Shown one piece after another: positions 1 through 11,800 of a DNA stretch of 64,000 nt (the first letter of the stretch is position 1; each line of letters begins with the position of its first letter). The notes under the pieces were generated by a model, which saw only the letters and a program-made list of their open reading frames with translations, had not been told where the DNA came from and made no database searches. The position numbers and the translations under genes are program-made. This stretch comes from Chromera velia (taxonomy: Eukaryota > Sar > Chromeraceae). The stretch spans positions 35,791 to 99,790 of the forward strand of contig JAHBMJ010001361.1 of the NCBI GenBank assembly GCA_018398765.1. Direction: 5' to 3'.

Positions 1-991
1 GAAAACCCCCTCTTCGTCTTGCAGGACCACGCGGACCGAATCCAGGAGAACCCCACTGAAGACGGCGAATGCCTTCCCCGACCGTCCCCTGATCGCTGGT
101 TTCATTGAAATACCTGAAGCTTTCAATCTCTGTCTCCGTCAGGGCGTTCTCACCGACAGGCTCGGAATGGCTCTCTTCTACCTCGGCCGTCTCGGTATCA
201 TTTGCTGAAAGACCGCGTCCTCGTGGCCGTCGCTGAAAAGCGGCAGCAACACCACCCCTCTGATCTCTCAACCGGAGCAACTCCTCAATGTTGTTTCCGA
301 GACCGAAGGGCCCAATCCCCCAGGGAAGGGCCCCGGCATCATCCGGTACTCTGGAAGGGGGGGAAGGGGGCCCCCCTCTGCCTCCGTTGAGGCCCCACTT
401 CCAGGCCCTGTAGACCGACTCGTTGAACAGAAACAACCAACGAGAGCCGTATGTCGGGCCTCCTGCAAAAGAAACCGCACACAGAGGTTTTCTCAACATC
501 CTCAAAATCGCTCTTCCTTGATTTTCGTGTACAGAGCGACTATGCCGCTTCGTCTGCCTGTCTGATAACCCCCTCTTGATTCAACCCATGCTTCTGAAAT
601 CAAAAACTGCCCTCCTTTCCCCCCCTAAAATCGACTGCCTTTAATTAGTATGTACGTCTAGATGACTGACTGACTGACCGTAAGTCGTTGCGTCCTTTAT
701 GGACCGCAGCAAGACAGAGTTCCAGTCAGTCAGCCAGCTGGAGGCATAGGGCGGAGTATCCAATGCGGGGGGGCGTCCTGCATTCAGTCAGTCAGTCAGT
801 CAGTCAATCAGTCAGTTGACATGCAGGTCTGTTTCTTTCAACCACACAGGCAGCAAGCTTGGGAGGCAGTTACTCCACAGAACAATAGGAACCCCCCCCC
901 CCAAAAAAAGTCCGAGAAGGACAAACGAACCCGAATCAATAAACGACGAGGCGAGCACCCGAAGAAGACAGTTCGACTAAAAAGGACAGCC

Positions 992-1038
<47 letters not shown>

Positions 1039-1494
1039 CGCAGACAGGCAGGCAGGCAGGAAGGAAGGAAGGAAGACAGGAAGGAAGAGACAGAGAGAGA
1101 CCAAACGAACCCAGGTGTCCGGTGAGAAGCCTCACTGCCTCAGGACTCAAGGCTTCGGCAGCTCCTGCAGGCAGTGAGAAAGGCGTCGTTACATGGTTCA
1201 AAACGAGCGAGGCGTCCAACAAAAGGCTGGCAGCTGTGTATAGATGGTCAGAGAACGCCTGTCTGGAAGCTCACAGAGACCCACAATCCTACACACGGGT
1301 TGAAGAAAGTGGTGGACGAAAGATATGCAAGAGACACGGAGACAGGGAAATCCCGATCCAGGTGATGCAAAGAGTGCGATGTATTTGTGCAGGCCCACAC
1401 AGATAAGAAAACAAGGAGTCAAATGTAACTCACCCTGAGCAGCAACAGAAGAGACACCGAAGCTTGCAACGACAAGCAGTCCAATCAGCCTCAT
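1..1494 (-). CDS. Secreted protein of unknown family (5' part, two exons)
   Basis: Exon 1 (1494-1434) encodes 20 residues, MRLIGLLVVASFGVSSVAAQ, a typical signal peptide with a short charged start, a hydrophobic core and small residues before the likely cleavage site. It ends in phase 1 at a strong donor (GTGAGT). The acceptor after TTTTGCAG gives exon 2 from 462, whose first two bases complete a Gly codon. The frame then stays open to the window edge, about 153 codons. The mature part starts near GPTYGSRWLFLFNESVYRAW, then becomes rich in Gly, Pro, Arg and Glu. A possible donor at 113 (CAG before GTATTT) could end exon 2 at 114. I recognise no domain. The 971-bp intron carries microsatellites. 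The gene is divergent from the sugar transporter at 2435. The signal peptide and matching phases are the main support; the function is unknown. Confidence 0.6.
780..1098. repeat. Microsatellites in intron 1 of the secreted-protein gene
   Basis: An (AGTC)n run lies near 784-815, a (TG)n run at about 992-1030 passing into CGCGCGCG, then CAGG and GGAA repeats to about 1090. Open frames read through this stretch (Cys-Val and Thr-His repeats) are by-products of the repeats. Confidence 0.9.
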
Positions 1495-2434
1495 CGAGTT
1501 CAGAGAAGAAAAGGAGACGGAACAAGCTCTACTTGCTGTCTCAGGAAGGTTAATTGATTCGGTACTGAAGGATTGCGAGTATTACGCGTGTTCTAGGGAA
1601 TCGTGATGACTGTCGAAGTGCAAATGCAAAAAAAACGACAAACAACAGCTGAAGAGGCAGATAGAATCCACAGTCAAGACATTCAAACAACCACCAAAGG
1701 AAGAACGGATAGCAAAGGCGACAGTGCTTCTTTTCGAGCTCTGCGTTGATTGGAGATGATTGAAGAGCTTTAAACCTCCTACCAGGAGAATGCTTCGAAT
1801 CTTCTGCTGGCAGCTTCCGGATGTGCCGATGGTCACTTCAAGAAGGCGCTTCTGAGTTAAGTTTTGAAACGGCCGGGTTGATCGAGAAGGATTGCATGAG
1901 TGAGAAAGATTGAGAAAGTGCGCATGCACGCGTTGCACTTTAAGTGAGAGCGGCGAGCTGCGCGCGCGGGCTCGCGATCTGCATGCATGCATGGGCCCGG
2001 CCGCGGGCCCGGGGCCCCGCGCGATGCCCCCTCGGGCCCCTCGGGCCCATTTATCGGACCACTCGGGCCCACTCCTCCTTCTGTCGTTCGAGAGATGCCG
2101 GGAAATGCCGGGAACGCATCGCAGTCGAATATTCTGGTCACCCGATTTTTGCTGTCCCACAGACTGTACTGTTGTTGAGCTATTGGGGAGAGTATTATCA
2201 CAGCTATATAGTTCTGTGCGCACTCTTTCCAGTAAATGTATTTCGGAGGACATTCCCGCTGTTTTCTCGTACACGTTTGTTGCGTGACGTCTCACAGCTG
2301 ACGGGAGGGAACTGTGTTCATCAACACTTGACGTCACGCACTCCGTCTCAAATTACAGCTCGAGACGGCTGCTGGGGTGTCGTGTCTCTGCCGTTCAGTT
2401 ATATTCCCCATTGGCTCTGTTTGAAGTATCGAAT
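1495..2434. promoter_or_regulatory. Divergent intergenic region, probable two-way promoter
   Basis: This stretch lies between the start codons of two divergent genes (1494 on - and 2435 on +). At about 1957-2075 it is very GC-rich, with GCGCGCGC, the run GCATGCATGCATGG at 1982-1995 and six GGGCCC hexamers. A TATA-like GCTATATAG lies near 2203. Position and composition suggest promoter function; there is no direct evidence. A 251-codon frame on the minus strand (2337-1582) is probably chance. Confidence 0.45.
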
Positions 2435-5400
2435 ATGAGCATAAAGCTCCGCCTTCCTTCTCTACAAGAATCCTCAGGAAGCGCAGGTGGACTGACTGAA
2501 GAGGAGGAGGCCGAACAGCAGTGTCTCAAATGGACTTCTCTTCTAATTCTGGTTGCGCAAAACTCAGCACTGACCATCGTTCTATGCCTGAGTCGGCAAA
2601 AAGGGGCCAAACTGTATTTTGTCTCCACTGCGGTTACTCTTGGGGAGTTGTTTAAGCTGGTTGTCTCTCTCGTGGTGTACGTCTTGCAGGTGAGTGAGCG
2701 AGAGTGTGAGTAAGGGCAACGGGGATATTGACCACAGCAGCAAGATGCTCCCTGAAGTTCGTGTCCAGTCCATTCTGGAGAATTTTTGTCTGCATGACTG
2801 TGTGAATCTAGTCTCTGTGGCTGCCTTCTTCCTAGGTCATGCTGAGGATCCGTCACCAGAGTTACGAATCAGAATTGCCCCCCCACTTGACCCCCTCCCC
2901 GCCTCTCTGTCCGTCTGGGTGAATGCGCGCGCAAGTCGCATCCTTCTTGCCCTGCTTTATCACTTTCGGCTTCTGCCAGGGTGGATGCTTCCTGTGCCCC
3001 TTTGTTTGCACTTCTCACTTCTCTGTGTGCCTTCTTCTGTCTGTGTGTGAGAGCAGGAGAGGAAAAGCAGAGGCGAGTTGTTCAGTTGGACTCGGATCGT
3101 CACAACAATTTTCAACAAATCCATCTTGCTGCTCTTCGTACCGGCAGTCGCGTACACTATACAAAATAATCTTCAGGTCAGTGCAAAAAGTGTGAACGAA
3201 TTGTGCAAACATCAGAAAAAACGTTCTTGAATGATAAATCCATTCGATGAAATCAACCGGAAAACAAAAAAACTTCAGGTCACTGCAAGCCAATCAAAAA
3301 TGGTTTTGAGGTGACCGCGTCAGATAGGCTCGGTTGAGTGTTCCGCGGGAAGACAGCCAGACCGGTAGTCGGGGGTGCTCTTGACTCTACAGAGAGAGTG
3401 CATCGACGCATGTACCGCCAGGCTCAAAGGTGAATCGGACAGGCAAATACATAGATGGATGGATAAAGAGGCCGCCAGTCAGTCAGACAGACAAACAATT
3501 GGACAGACACTCATACAAACCCTCAGACAGAGCGACCCAGCTAGGCCTTCCGGATTTGTTCCCGCCTTCCTTGAGGGAGTGTGGTGGGATCTCTGTTGTT
3601 GATCAACCATTGAACCGAAACAAATCAGGAGTGTGTGCTTAATTGCGCCTGGGTGGCTTTGCACTCGTTCTCATTCATTAGTCAGCAGATGCACGCGCTC
3701 GATCCATGACGACTTTCCTCGTGGTCCACCGAGGCAATTAAGTGATCTTTTGTTTGTTTCTTTTCTGTCCGCCATCAGGAACCTGATTATCAATGCAACA
3801 ATTCACTTTTTTCATCAATGCATTCATCACCCAGCTGGCTGCCTTCTTCCATGTCTGCTGCATGTATGTGTGTGCAGTATGTTGCTGCAACCCACCTGGA
3901 TGCGGCGACATTCCAGATAACATACCAAATGAAGATCCTCACGACTGCTCTCTGCTCTGTACTCCTGTTGGGGCGGCGCCTCACTTGGATTCAGTGGTTC
4001 TCGCTGTTCCTTCTGACTCTGGGAGTGGCGGCGGTGCAAATGCCGACGGGGTCTCCGGCGCCTTCGTCCAGCTCGATCGTCGAAAATTCAAATGAAAGCA
4101 ATGACAGGAGACACAGCTCACCCCTGCAACCGAGAGCGCCAAGCGCTGGTGGGAGGGGGGGAGATCGCGGAGAGGCTGAGGAATTTGATGGAGACGGGGA
4201 GACGGCAACTGTTGCGTCGGTTTTGGAGGTGTTCGATGAGTTCGTCCCTAGTGAATTCGTCGGACTGGCATCCGTTACCGGTCTGTCAATGCCCGCCTTG
4301 CTTGCTTGCTGTTTGTTTGTTGATTTTTTCGTCTATACATCTTCGCCTGTTTGTCTCGATCTCTCTCTGTCAGTCTGTGTCTTCTGTCCGTGTGGCTGGC
4401 TGGCTGGCTGTTTTCCGCTTCTCGGCGTGTTAGCTTGTAGAACTCTCTCGGCATGTCAGCCTGCATTTCTTTGCGCATGCTTGTCTTGTTGCGTGCCCCT
4501 CCGCTTTCATCTCTTTCAGGTTACATTTCATTTCGTTGAGTTTCGTTTCGTGTCTGATTGCTCGCCTAATAATTTCTTTTTTGCGTTGCCCAAACTACGG
4601 CTCGATCTGCATGTGGGCATGTGTGTTTGTATATGTGTATGCAGGGGCGTGTCTGCTGTCGGGATTTGCTGGGGTCTGGTTGGAGAAGGTGCTGAAGCAG
4701 TCCCGCACTGCTTTGTGGGCCCGCAATGTCCAGATGGCTTTGATATCTCTTCCCCCCGCGGTTGTGTTCGGAAACATTCTGAGTGACGGAATGGGAATCC
4801 TGGACAAGGGCTTTTTTTTTGGGTACAACTCCATGACATGGTTTGCCGTATTCTTTCAGGTTGGTCGGTTCTTGTTCATGTTTTTTGTTTTCTTCGGTCG
4901 ACAAACAGGCAGGCAGGAAAATGAGAAGGAAGGAAGGAGAGTGAGTTTCTTGCCAGTCAATAGTTTTTCTGGTGCTCGTGTAAGAGGCCGGCACATGCAG
5001 TCTCTGCTGGGTCGATCGTCTTACTTCGCGTACCGTTATTCCCATGCTGCATAGGGAGGGTCTGCATGGCTGCTCTTCCGTGCAGTCGTCAGCGTCGAAG
5101 TCAACAGCACAGCAATGGTCATGTGTTGATAGAAAACCACTCTGAAGTGCTCTTTCGCTTTCACGTCAATCCCATCCTCACTGCAATTGATCGATCGGCA
5201 ATGCTCTCAAAAACTCTCTTTTCGGCCCGGGAAACTCTCTTAAAAATCGGAGATCGACGTGCGCTAATGGAGACAGAGGTGGCTAGTGGGTTGGATGCCG
5301 ATGCATTCATTCTTCCTTCAATGTTCTCTCTGGCTGGTCATTGTCTGTTCATGCATCAATCATGTCTCCATGACTGCAGGCAAGTGGCGGGCTCATCGTG

Positions 5401-6182
5401 GCATCCGTCGTGAAATATGCAGACAACATTTTGAAGGTCCGCTCGATCATGCATCTGATTGCACCTTCTTTCTTCATTTTGACTTGGGTAATTGTTTGTT
5501 GGTTTTTTTTGGATCCATTGGAGGTGACATGCAGCCCCCCCCCCCTTCCGGTAGTTCTTTCTTCATTGGCGTCGTCCTCTGCTCTGATTTCTTTAAACGC
5601 TCGATTGCGTGGCATCAGCTGGTTTGCCTCCCCCTTTTTTTCTCTTTTTTTTGTCTCGTTTCCTGCTGAGAGCACTGCGAAAGAGACGCAAATAGATTTT
5701 CTCTTTCTCTGTCCATTTTGCTAAATTTCCTGCATGTGTGTGGTGCAAGTGCAGGGATTCGCAACATCGATCTCCATTCTGATCTCGACTGCGTTTACAT
5801 TTTTCTTGTTCGAGGCCTTCCACTTGACTGTTCTCAAGGCTGTCGGGGCACTGATGGTGATTTTGGCCACAATTCTCTTCTCCATTGGGGCCGCACCCGC
5901 ACCTCTCTCGAGACCGCCTTCGCCTATTCACAGTCTCGAAGCCCCCCCTTCGCCCACGAAGGTCCGTCGATCGATGCACGTGCTCCCTTTCTTCTTTCGT
6001 ATTCCTCCCTGATATGTGTGTGCGGCTGTCATTTTTTTGAGTAGGTCGGTCAGGGTGCCCCATGGGGGCTCGCTCCTTGCGCTCAAGTTCTGTTAGTTCT
6101 CCTTGAAGGAAATAAGAAAGTTACAGAGAGCTAGACAAAGCAGAAGGGCCCTTGCTGATTCTTTTTTCTTTCTTGCTTTCTT

Positions 6183-6246
<64 letters not shown>

Positions 6247-6757
6247 TCTTTCCTTCCTTTCTTCCTTCCTTCTTTCTTTCTTTCTTTCTTTTTGCCTGCA
6301 GGCCAGGGTATCGCCCCCCACGAGTCGCACCCCCCTGTTGCCAGACTTCAAGGTGGAGGACTTCGAGGGGGGGAACGGTGAGGGGGCGTGGGTAAGACGG
6401 GGAGAGTCGGCAACCGGTACTTCCTATTCTGTGGCATCCAGTTCGGCACTGAAAGGAGGGGAACGTGGGCGACCCATCCCTTCTTCGTCTTCTTCTTTTC
6501 CCTCTCCGTCTCCGTCTCCGTCTCAGCAGCCACAGGAGCGGAAGGAGAGAGACAAAGAAGGTGGGACAGCGTCGGTTGACAGGGGAGACAGAATTGTAAA
6601 CGGGAAGAGCGGCAGTGGGAGCAAAAATGAGGGCGGGGGGGGGGCGAAAAGTGGCAGCAGCATGTCCGTTCTGAGCTCACCGCCACAGCGTGAGGAGGAC
6701 GCAGTGCCTGAGGGGGGAGGAGGGGGGCGATCAGAACTCCGTCAATCGACTGGGTGA
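2435..6757 (+). CDS. Nucleotide-sugar transporter, SLC35A (UDP-galactose/CMP-sialate) family
   Basis: Seven exons join with matching phases: 2435-2689, 3057-3176, 3878-4280, 4645-4859, 5380-5436, 5755-5961 and 6302-6757, giving 570 residues. Family signatures appear in order: [11 protein letters not shown] (about 115-125), [19 protein letters not shown] (about 128-146), [17 protein letters not shown] (about 263-279), RNVQ (about 286), KGFFFGY (about 314-320), [11 protein letters not shown] then [11 protein letters not shown] (about 340-361). Such proteins are multi-helix antiporters in Golgi or ER membranes that import UDP- or CMP-sugars in exchange for the nucleoside monophosphate. Family members are usually about 320-400 residues. 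This one is longer because of a hydrophilic insert (about 178-240, Ser/Pro/Glu-rich) between helices and a Ser/Pro/Gly-rich tail of about 150 residues encoded by the last exon. Reading past the exon 6 donor would instead stop at 6012. The substrate cannot be told from sequence. Confidence 0.9.
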
Positions 6758-9261
6758 TCCACAAAAGAACAGATCGAGAGAGAGAGAGAGAGAGAGGCCT
6801 GGGCGAATTGACTCCACTTCGTTCGCAAGGGGATACCTTGATGAGATCTTCTTGTGCTTGGATGAATGAAAAACCAGAAAGAAACTTGATGTGATGTATC
6901 GATTCCTTCTGTCTTAAAGGGCAGGCAGGACACGGTGTTTGAATGAAAGGGGGTGTGTGTTTTTGCGGTGGCAGGGAGCAGTGCGATGAAATAGGAGCAA
7001 CTAACAGCTCTCCCTGGGCGGCAGGGATGAACATGAATGAGGAGGAGGGAAGGAGAGGGGCAGGACCCACTTGAATTAAACTAAAGGGCATGAGGGAATG
7101 AGGGAACGAATGCATGGCATGATGCCTGTCTGCTACGGTCTCACCTCTTTCTATCGAAATGAATTGCTGGACCGAAGTTGTCCGACACAATGAAAGACAC
7201 ATACTGAGGAAAATTATATCTATCTCCTACCCTCTTCCTTCCTTCCTGCTCCCAGCCTGCTGGTTGTCTGCCGTGTCCTGCTCGGGGAAGGGCCCTGGTT
7301 ACTGTATGTTCCAATGGGAGCTAGGGGAGTCGGATCGCGTTTTGGTTTCTTCATCGATGCATGCCAGGAAAGATTTGGCTGTCGGTCAAATCGTCTGGAC
7401 TCCTCCATCGATTTTTTCTTTCTATCTATGCTGTGTGCAACTAATTGGAGAATAGACTGACTGACTCAATGAAAAATAGATGCATGTTTTGTCTGTTTTT
7501 TGGGGTTTTTAAATTCGATCTGTCACATTCATGGGTGTGCACTTATGTCCTCCCGCGCACAAAGGGAGGCTCGGTCTTGTTGAGACTTCCATGGGACCCT
7601 TCTACCTCTTTCTTTCTCCTTCTGTTTTCCTTTCTTTCCTCTTTTCCTTCCTCCCTTCCTCTCCTTTTCCTTCTTCGTATCTGTGTGTCGTTGTCGACTG
7701 TTTGGATTTTCATCGCATCAATGCAATCAGAACAGGTCAAAGAAACCAACAGGACAGATCGAAGAGCGCGCACAAGAAGATGCGTCGCACCGACATGCAG
7801 GGATGTGCAATGCTATTTATTTATATGTGCTGTAATCGCGTCCATTCCACCGTGTGACAAGGTGTCTTACCAACAGTCTTCGTTTGAAAAATTCGAGTTC
7901 TTCAATTGTTGAAGTCTTAAGTCAGCGACTAGGTTAGCGAGCCTGAGTGCGTATGAATCAGTGCTAGCTAACGGTAGGTACCGTAACGTACGTAGCGCAC
8001 CAGCTCATTGAACATGTAATTGACTATTTTTAGTAATATATAGCTCACCCAGTCCTAGACCCAGTCAAGTTTATCATCATCATCATCATGCTAGGATTAG
8101 GATTAGGCTAGTGTCACGGTGACTGAAAAGATTTTCTCTGTTTGAAAAGTGCTAGGCGTCGTTTATACATACATACATTCTTACATATATTCTGGACTTA
8201 GAGAATATAATGTATACATAATATATATAAAGAACATATTTAAAAAAATAGTATTCAACTCTGAATCTAGGTTTGTCAGTGACTTATCACTAGTTTCTAG
8301 CCTATATACTAGACTAGTTTAGTAACAGTCTGACCAAGTAGTAAACTGACTATATAAACCTGACTAGAAACTTAACTGACATTGTCCTAGGCATTGTTAG
8401 GCATTGTCAGGAATTGGGTTTTGAAAATGGTGTTTACAACATTAGTTTACATACATTACATACATACATACATTCTTGATGAACAGAATTTAATGTATGT
8501 ATTTATATATAAACCATACCTAGGAAAAGTGAGTATATCGCTAAATTATTATAATATCGCTGGGGGTTTAGTATTATCAATATATAGCTAGGAAAAATTG
8601 TAACAAACAGATCGATGTTTAATTAATTCAAAGCTGAAAAATTGTGAAAATATACATGATTGCGTCCAATGTATTGAAACAATGACCATACAGCTTTAGC
8701 ACCAGGCTAGTAGCTTAGTGAGAACTTGAAGTTTAATTAGAAGAAATAACAATGTCTCGGTTACGACAACCCAACTTCTTGAAGTAAACCGAAGTTTGAT
8801 ATCTGTACAAAAGACATCATTTATAAATTGACCACTTCAAGTTTTCTCTATAGTTATAGTAGTAGTAGTAGTAGTATATATCAAGCTTTTTGTAATAAAC
8901 TTATTCGGTAATAGTTTTTGAGATGATTTGGGCTCTTTCATATAGACCCCAGTCTAGACCCCACTATGTCCCTAAAATAAATGACATAACATTGGTAAAC
9001 GAAGCGTCGGAAGCGGACCGGACTCTTTGGCCGGACACAGTGTTTTTTTTGTTTTTACTTCACTGCGATTGGCGACCAGATTTGCCTGTTGACACGTGCA
9101 ACACGTTGGGAAGTACCCATGCAGGGCTATAGCCCAAGGTCACTCTCTTGCGATCGACTCTTGAGCAAGTAATTACAAGCACAGATCAAACACAGTTGGC
9201 TGCACATATGTCCTGAGAGGTTGTTTGTCGCTCTCGTGAGGCTTCCCCTTGTGATCGACCA
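6758..9261. other. Convergent intergenic region with an AT-rich block
   Basis: No gene is supported between the 3' ends of the transporter (+) and the small membrane protein (-). 6758-7900 has ordinary composition with a (GA)n run at 6775-6796 and pyrimidine-rich stretches. From about 7915 to 8990 the sequence turns abruptly AT-rich, with TATATA runs, repeated CTAGACTAG-like words, GATTAGGATTAGG near 8095 and ATC and TAG triplet runs (about 8072-8090 and 8858-8875). Normal composition returns near 9000. Confidence 0.8.
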
Positions 9262-9667
9262 TCAACGTACGGCAACAGCGAGGATGATGATGAGGAGAAT
9301 CATGAAGATCACAAACGTCCAGATGTTCACCCAGGAGGCCTGCAAGGTCATGCAGAAAGAAAGTCAAAGGACGGAAGGGGACCGAAAAGGTATATCCTGG
9401 AGGGTGTATTCGCATATAAGTAGAGAGTTGTTTCACGCACCCCCGAGAGCGACCAAAGCCTCTCATTCCTCACAGCCTCATATTATATGTGTGCAAGCAT
9501 GCAAACGTTCTGCAACGCTGCATGTCATCCAGCAATTATACGCGAGTGCTTCGGAGAGCCCTTGTGGACAAACAACAGTGCCGCATGCACCGCCTGCCAC
9601 ATTTGTGATCGGGGGCATATTCGATCTGCCGTGCAGGCTCTCTCTCTTTCTCTCCTTTCACGCATAG

Positions 9668-9732
<65 letters not shown>

Positions 9733-11064
9733 AAGACAATTGAGAACCTCCGGTGATGAAACGATTGGAGCCAGGGACAAGCTGGCATGAACACAGACAG
9801 ACAGACATGCAGACCCGGTGTATTCATTCTGGCTGGAGAAAAATGCATTCGCTCAGACTGCTGTCAATATATCTATACGTGTATGCCCTTGTCGATCATG
9901 CAGGCAGATCGACTGCTGACTGACCGTCTTCACCCGACTCGACCCTTTGGCTGGGTGGCCCATCAATCCGTAGAGCCCGGCTGCAAGCACGGCAGGCAAC
10001 GTCGGGCGGGCATCACTCCAGTAAGAGGAAAATGCGAAATGCGGGGAAGAGGAAAGGGTGAAGGGAAGACAAAGTCATTAACTCATCGATTGCCTACCTG
10101 CCCGCCTGACTGATTGACTGAGTGGGCGAGCGATACAACGAAGCGCTGAAAGACCAACCAAACGACTGACTGACTCACTGACCGCAGAGAGTGATGGGAA
10201 AAAAACAGCAGGCCCCGACGATGCAGAGGACGTAGAGAAGCGTCGGGTCATCGTTTGGCTGCTCGACGTAAACCACTGCGGGTGGGGGGGCGTTCGAGTA
10301 CTGGGGCTGGCCATAGGGCTGGCCGTAGGGAGTGCCTTGTGCGTACTGTCCTGTATTCATTCATTCATTCATTCATGCATTCATTCATTTATTCATCCAT
10401 TCATTCATTTATTCATTCATTTATTCATCCATTTATTCATTCATTCATTCATTCATTCATTCATTTATTCATCCATTCATTCATTTATTCATTCATTCAT
10501 TCATCCATTTATTCATTCATTCATTCATTCATTCATTTATTCATTCATTTATTCATTCATTTATTCATCCATTTATTGGTTCATTCAGTGATTCATTAAT
10601 TCAATGTGTCTACAGTTTTGGACTTAGTCATGTATGCCGTCTAAAAAAAACAGCCATGCAGGCATGACTGTGTATAGACCCTGCAGAGAAATCAAGAGAG
10701 CACTACGGACAGTACATGCACCTTGAACAATTCCACATGTTGAGGCCGGGCCACTTGCGGCACTTGGCCACGCGCCATGCCTTGTCAGCTCTTGAACGTG
10801 TTTAGACTCCTTCAATGTTGCATACGCATTCAAGAGAGCTCAGGAAAGAGTCAGAAATGCATATGCACGTATGCTTGTGTGCAAAGGGACCAACTCCAAA
10901 CTCCCCCCTTTTGGTGCAGAACAGCAAATGTATGCATGTGTACCTTGTCCATATGGTGTTCCGTAGGCAGCCGGTTTTTCAGGGTATTGCCCTCCGTACG
11001 CAGGTGGTGGCCCGTTGCTATCCACCACAATCACCACCTGTTCCGTTTTCTGTTGATTGCTCAT
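9262..11064 (-). CDS. Small PYG-repeat membrane protein with two C-terminal helices
   Basis: Four exons join in phase: 11064-10944, 10350-10183, 9980-9934 and 9339-9262 (stop TGA), giving 137 residues. The N-terminal half is hydrophilic and repetitive (GTPYGQ, GQPYGQPQY, PPPAY), as in proline/tyrosine-rich cytosolic tails. A first hydrophobic helix spans about 78-103 (LLYVLCIVGACCFFPITLCG and on). After a short loop (HPAKGSSR), a second helix spans about 114-136 (VNIWTFVIFMILLIIILAV). I recognise the general type, a small two-helix membrane protein with a PxYG tail, but no named family. The third exon is only 47 nt and could extend to a second in-frame donor a few codons further, so its 3' end is less certain. 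Intron 1 holds a (TTCA)n array and intron 3 a compound TC/CA/GA microsatellite. Confidence 0.75.
9660..9731. repeat. Compound (TC)n(CA)n(GA)n microsatellite
   Basis: TC, CA and GA dinucleotide runs follow each other without spacers inside intron 3 of the small membrane protein gene. The same CA-to-GA junction recurs in the P2X introns. Confidence 0.95.
10352..10600. repeat. (TTCA)n tetranucleotide array with TTTA and TCCA variants
   Basis: About 250 bp of ATTC/TTCA units with interspersed ATTTATTC and ATCCATTC variants abut the 3' splice site of intron 1 of the small membrane protein gene. In the sense of that gene it is a (TGAA)n tract ending at the acceptor. Confidence 0.95.
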
Positions 11065-11408
11065 GAGGTAAGGCTCGAAACAAAGAAATAGATGGATTCG
11101 ACCTTTGTACCTGATTCAACTTTGGGGACGCCGTATAAGTGATAGACTTTCACCAACGACACTGTTTTTTCAACAACAGGAGGCGATACAGCTCGAGTGA
11201 GCGATGGTTGAGATTTTGCAGCAAGCCGCTTTTGCGCTCTCTGAAAGACGTCTAACTATAAGGATTCAGAAAAGTAATCAAGACATCCTGAACGAAGAAC
11301 GTCATGGCCGGCTATTGGCCGGCTGCATGTACATAGATTAAGCATATATGCATATGTGTTCTGGCAGTTAGCCGATTCTTGTGCACGCAGCCGGATTTCG
11401 AATTAACT
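11065..11408. other. Upstream region of the small membrane protein gene
   Basis: No coding sequence is seen. It contains GGCCGGC words near 11308-11330 and a GCATATATGCATATG stretch near 11345. It presumably holds the promoter of the minus-strand gene starting at 11064, but no single element can be assigned. Confidence 0.4.
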
Positions 11409-11562
11409 AGCCTGGCCTGTCAAAAAAAGGAGCCGGTCAAGACTGCCAGGCTCATCAAATATCCCTGGACCGTCAAACAATAGCTAGCCTGGCCCGTCAA
11501 ATTAATATCTCTGGCCCGTCAAATATTCCTGGCCCGTCAAACATTTATGGCCCGTCAAATGT
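11409..11562. repeat. Short tandem repeat, unit CCTGGCCCGTCAAA
   Basis: Six good copies of CTGGCCCGTCAAA (at about 11411, 11464, 11488, 11511, 11528 and 11548) and two weaker ones are separated by AT-rich spacers of variable length. The word is constant while the spacing is not, which is unlike an ordinary minisatellite. Confidence 0.85.
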
Positions 11563-11714
11563 CCCCAGCCGGATAGTTTGAATTCCAAGGCACTCACCCT
11601 TTTCGCGGCCGCGAGTCATATATGGCGCGGCGCGCGCAAGGCACTCACCCGTAGCGTTTGGTTAATTTTTCGCTTGCGGGACCATTTTTGGCGGTAGTCT
11701 TTCCGGGGCCCCCG

Positions 11715-11800
11715 CGCCCCCCGCACGTGTGTCTAAAAAAACGCATGCAGGCGCGTGTAGCTAAAGATAAAAGCGTCCCTGCATTAAGTATTAGGTATTA
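11715..11800. repeat. Left copy of a boundary direct repeat
   Basis: The stretch CCCCGCGCCCCCC ... TGTGTCTAAAAAAACGCATG ... GGCGCGTGT ... TTAAGTAT is repeated in the same orientation at about 22955-23040. The two copies bracket about 11.3 kb of retroelement and satellite DNA. Confidence 0.75.

Noticed and set aside
1582-2337. A 251-codon minus-strand open frame
   Set aside because: It covers the divergent promoter and the GGGCCC cluster, has no recognisable domain, and its length is plausible by chance in GC-rich DNA.
9173-9466. A 97-codon minus-strand frame over the last exon of the PYG gene
   Set aside because: The frame that splices in phase and ends with a helix plus stop is the other one.
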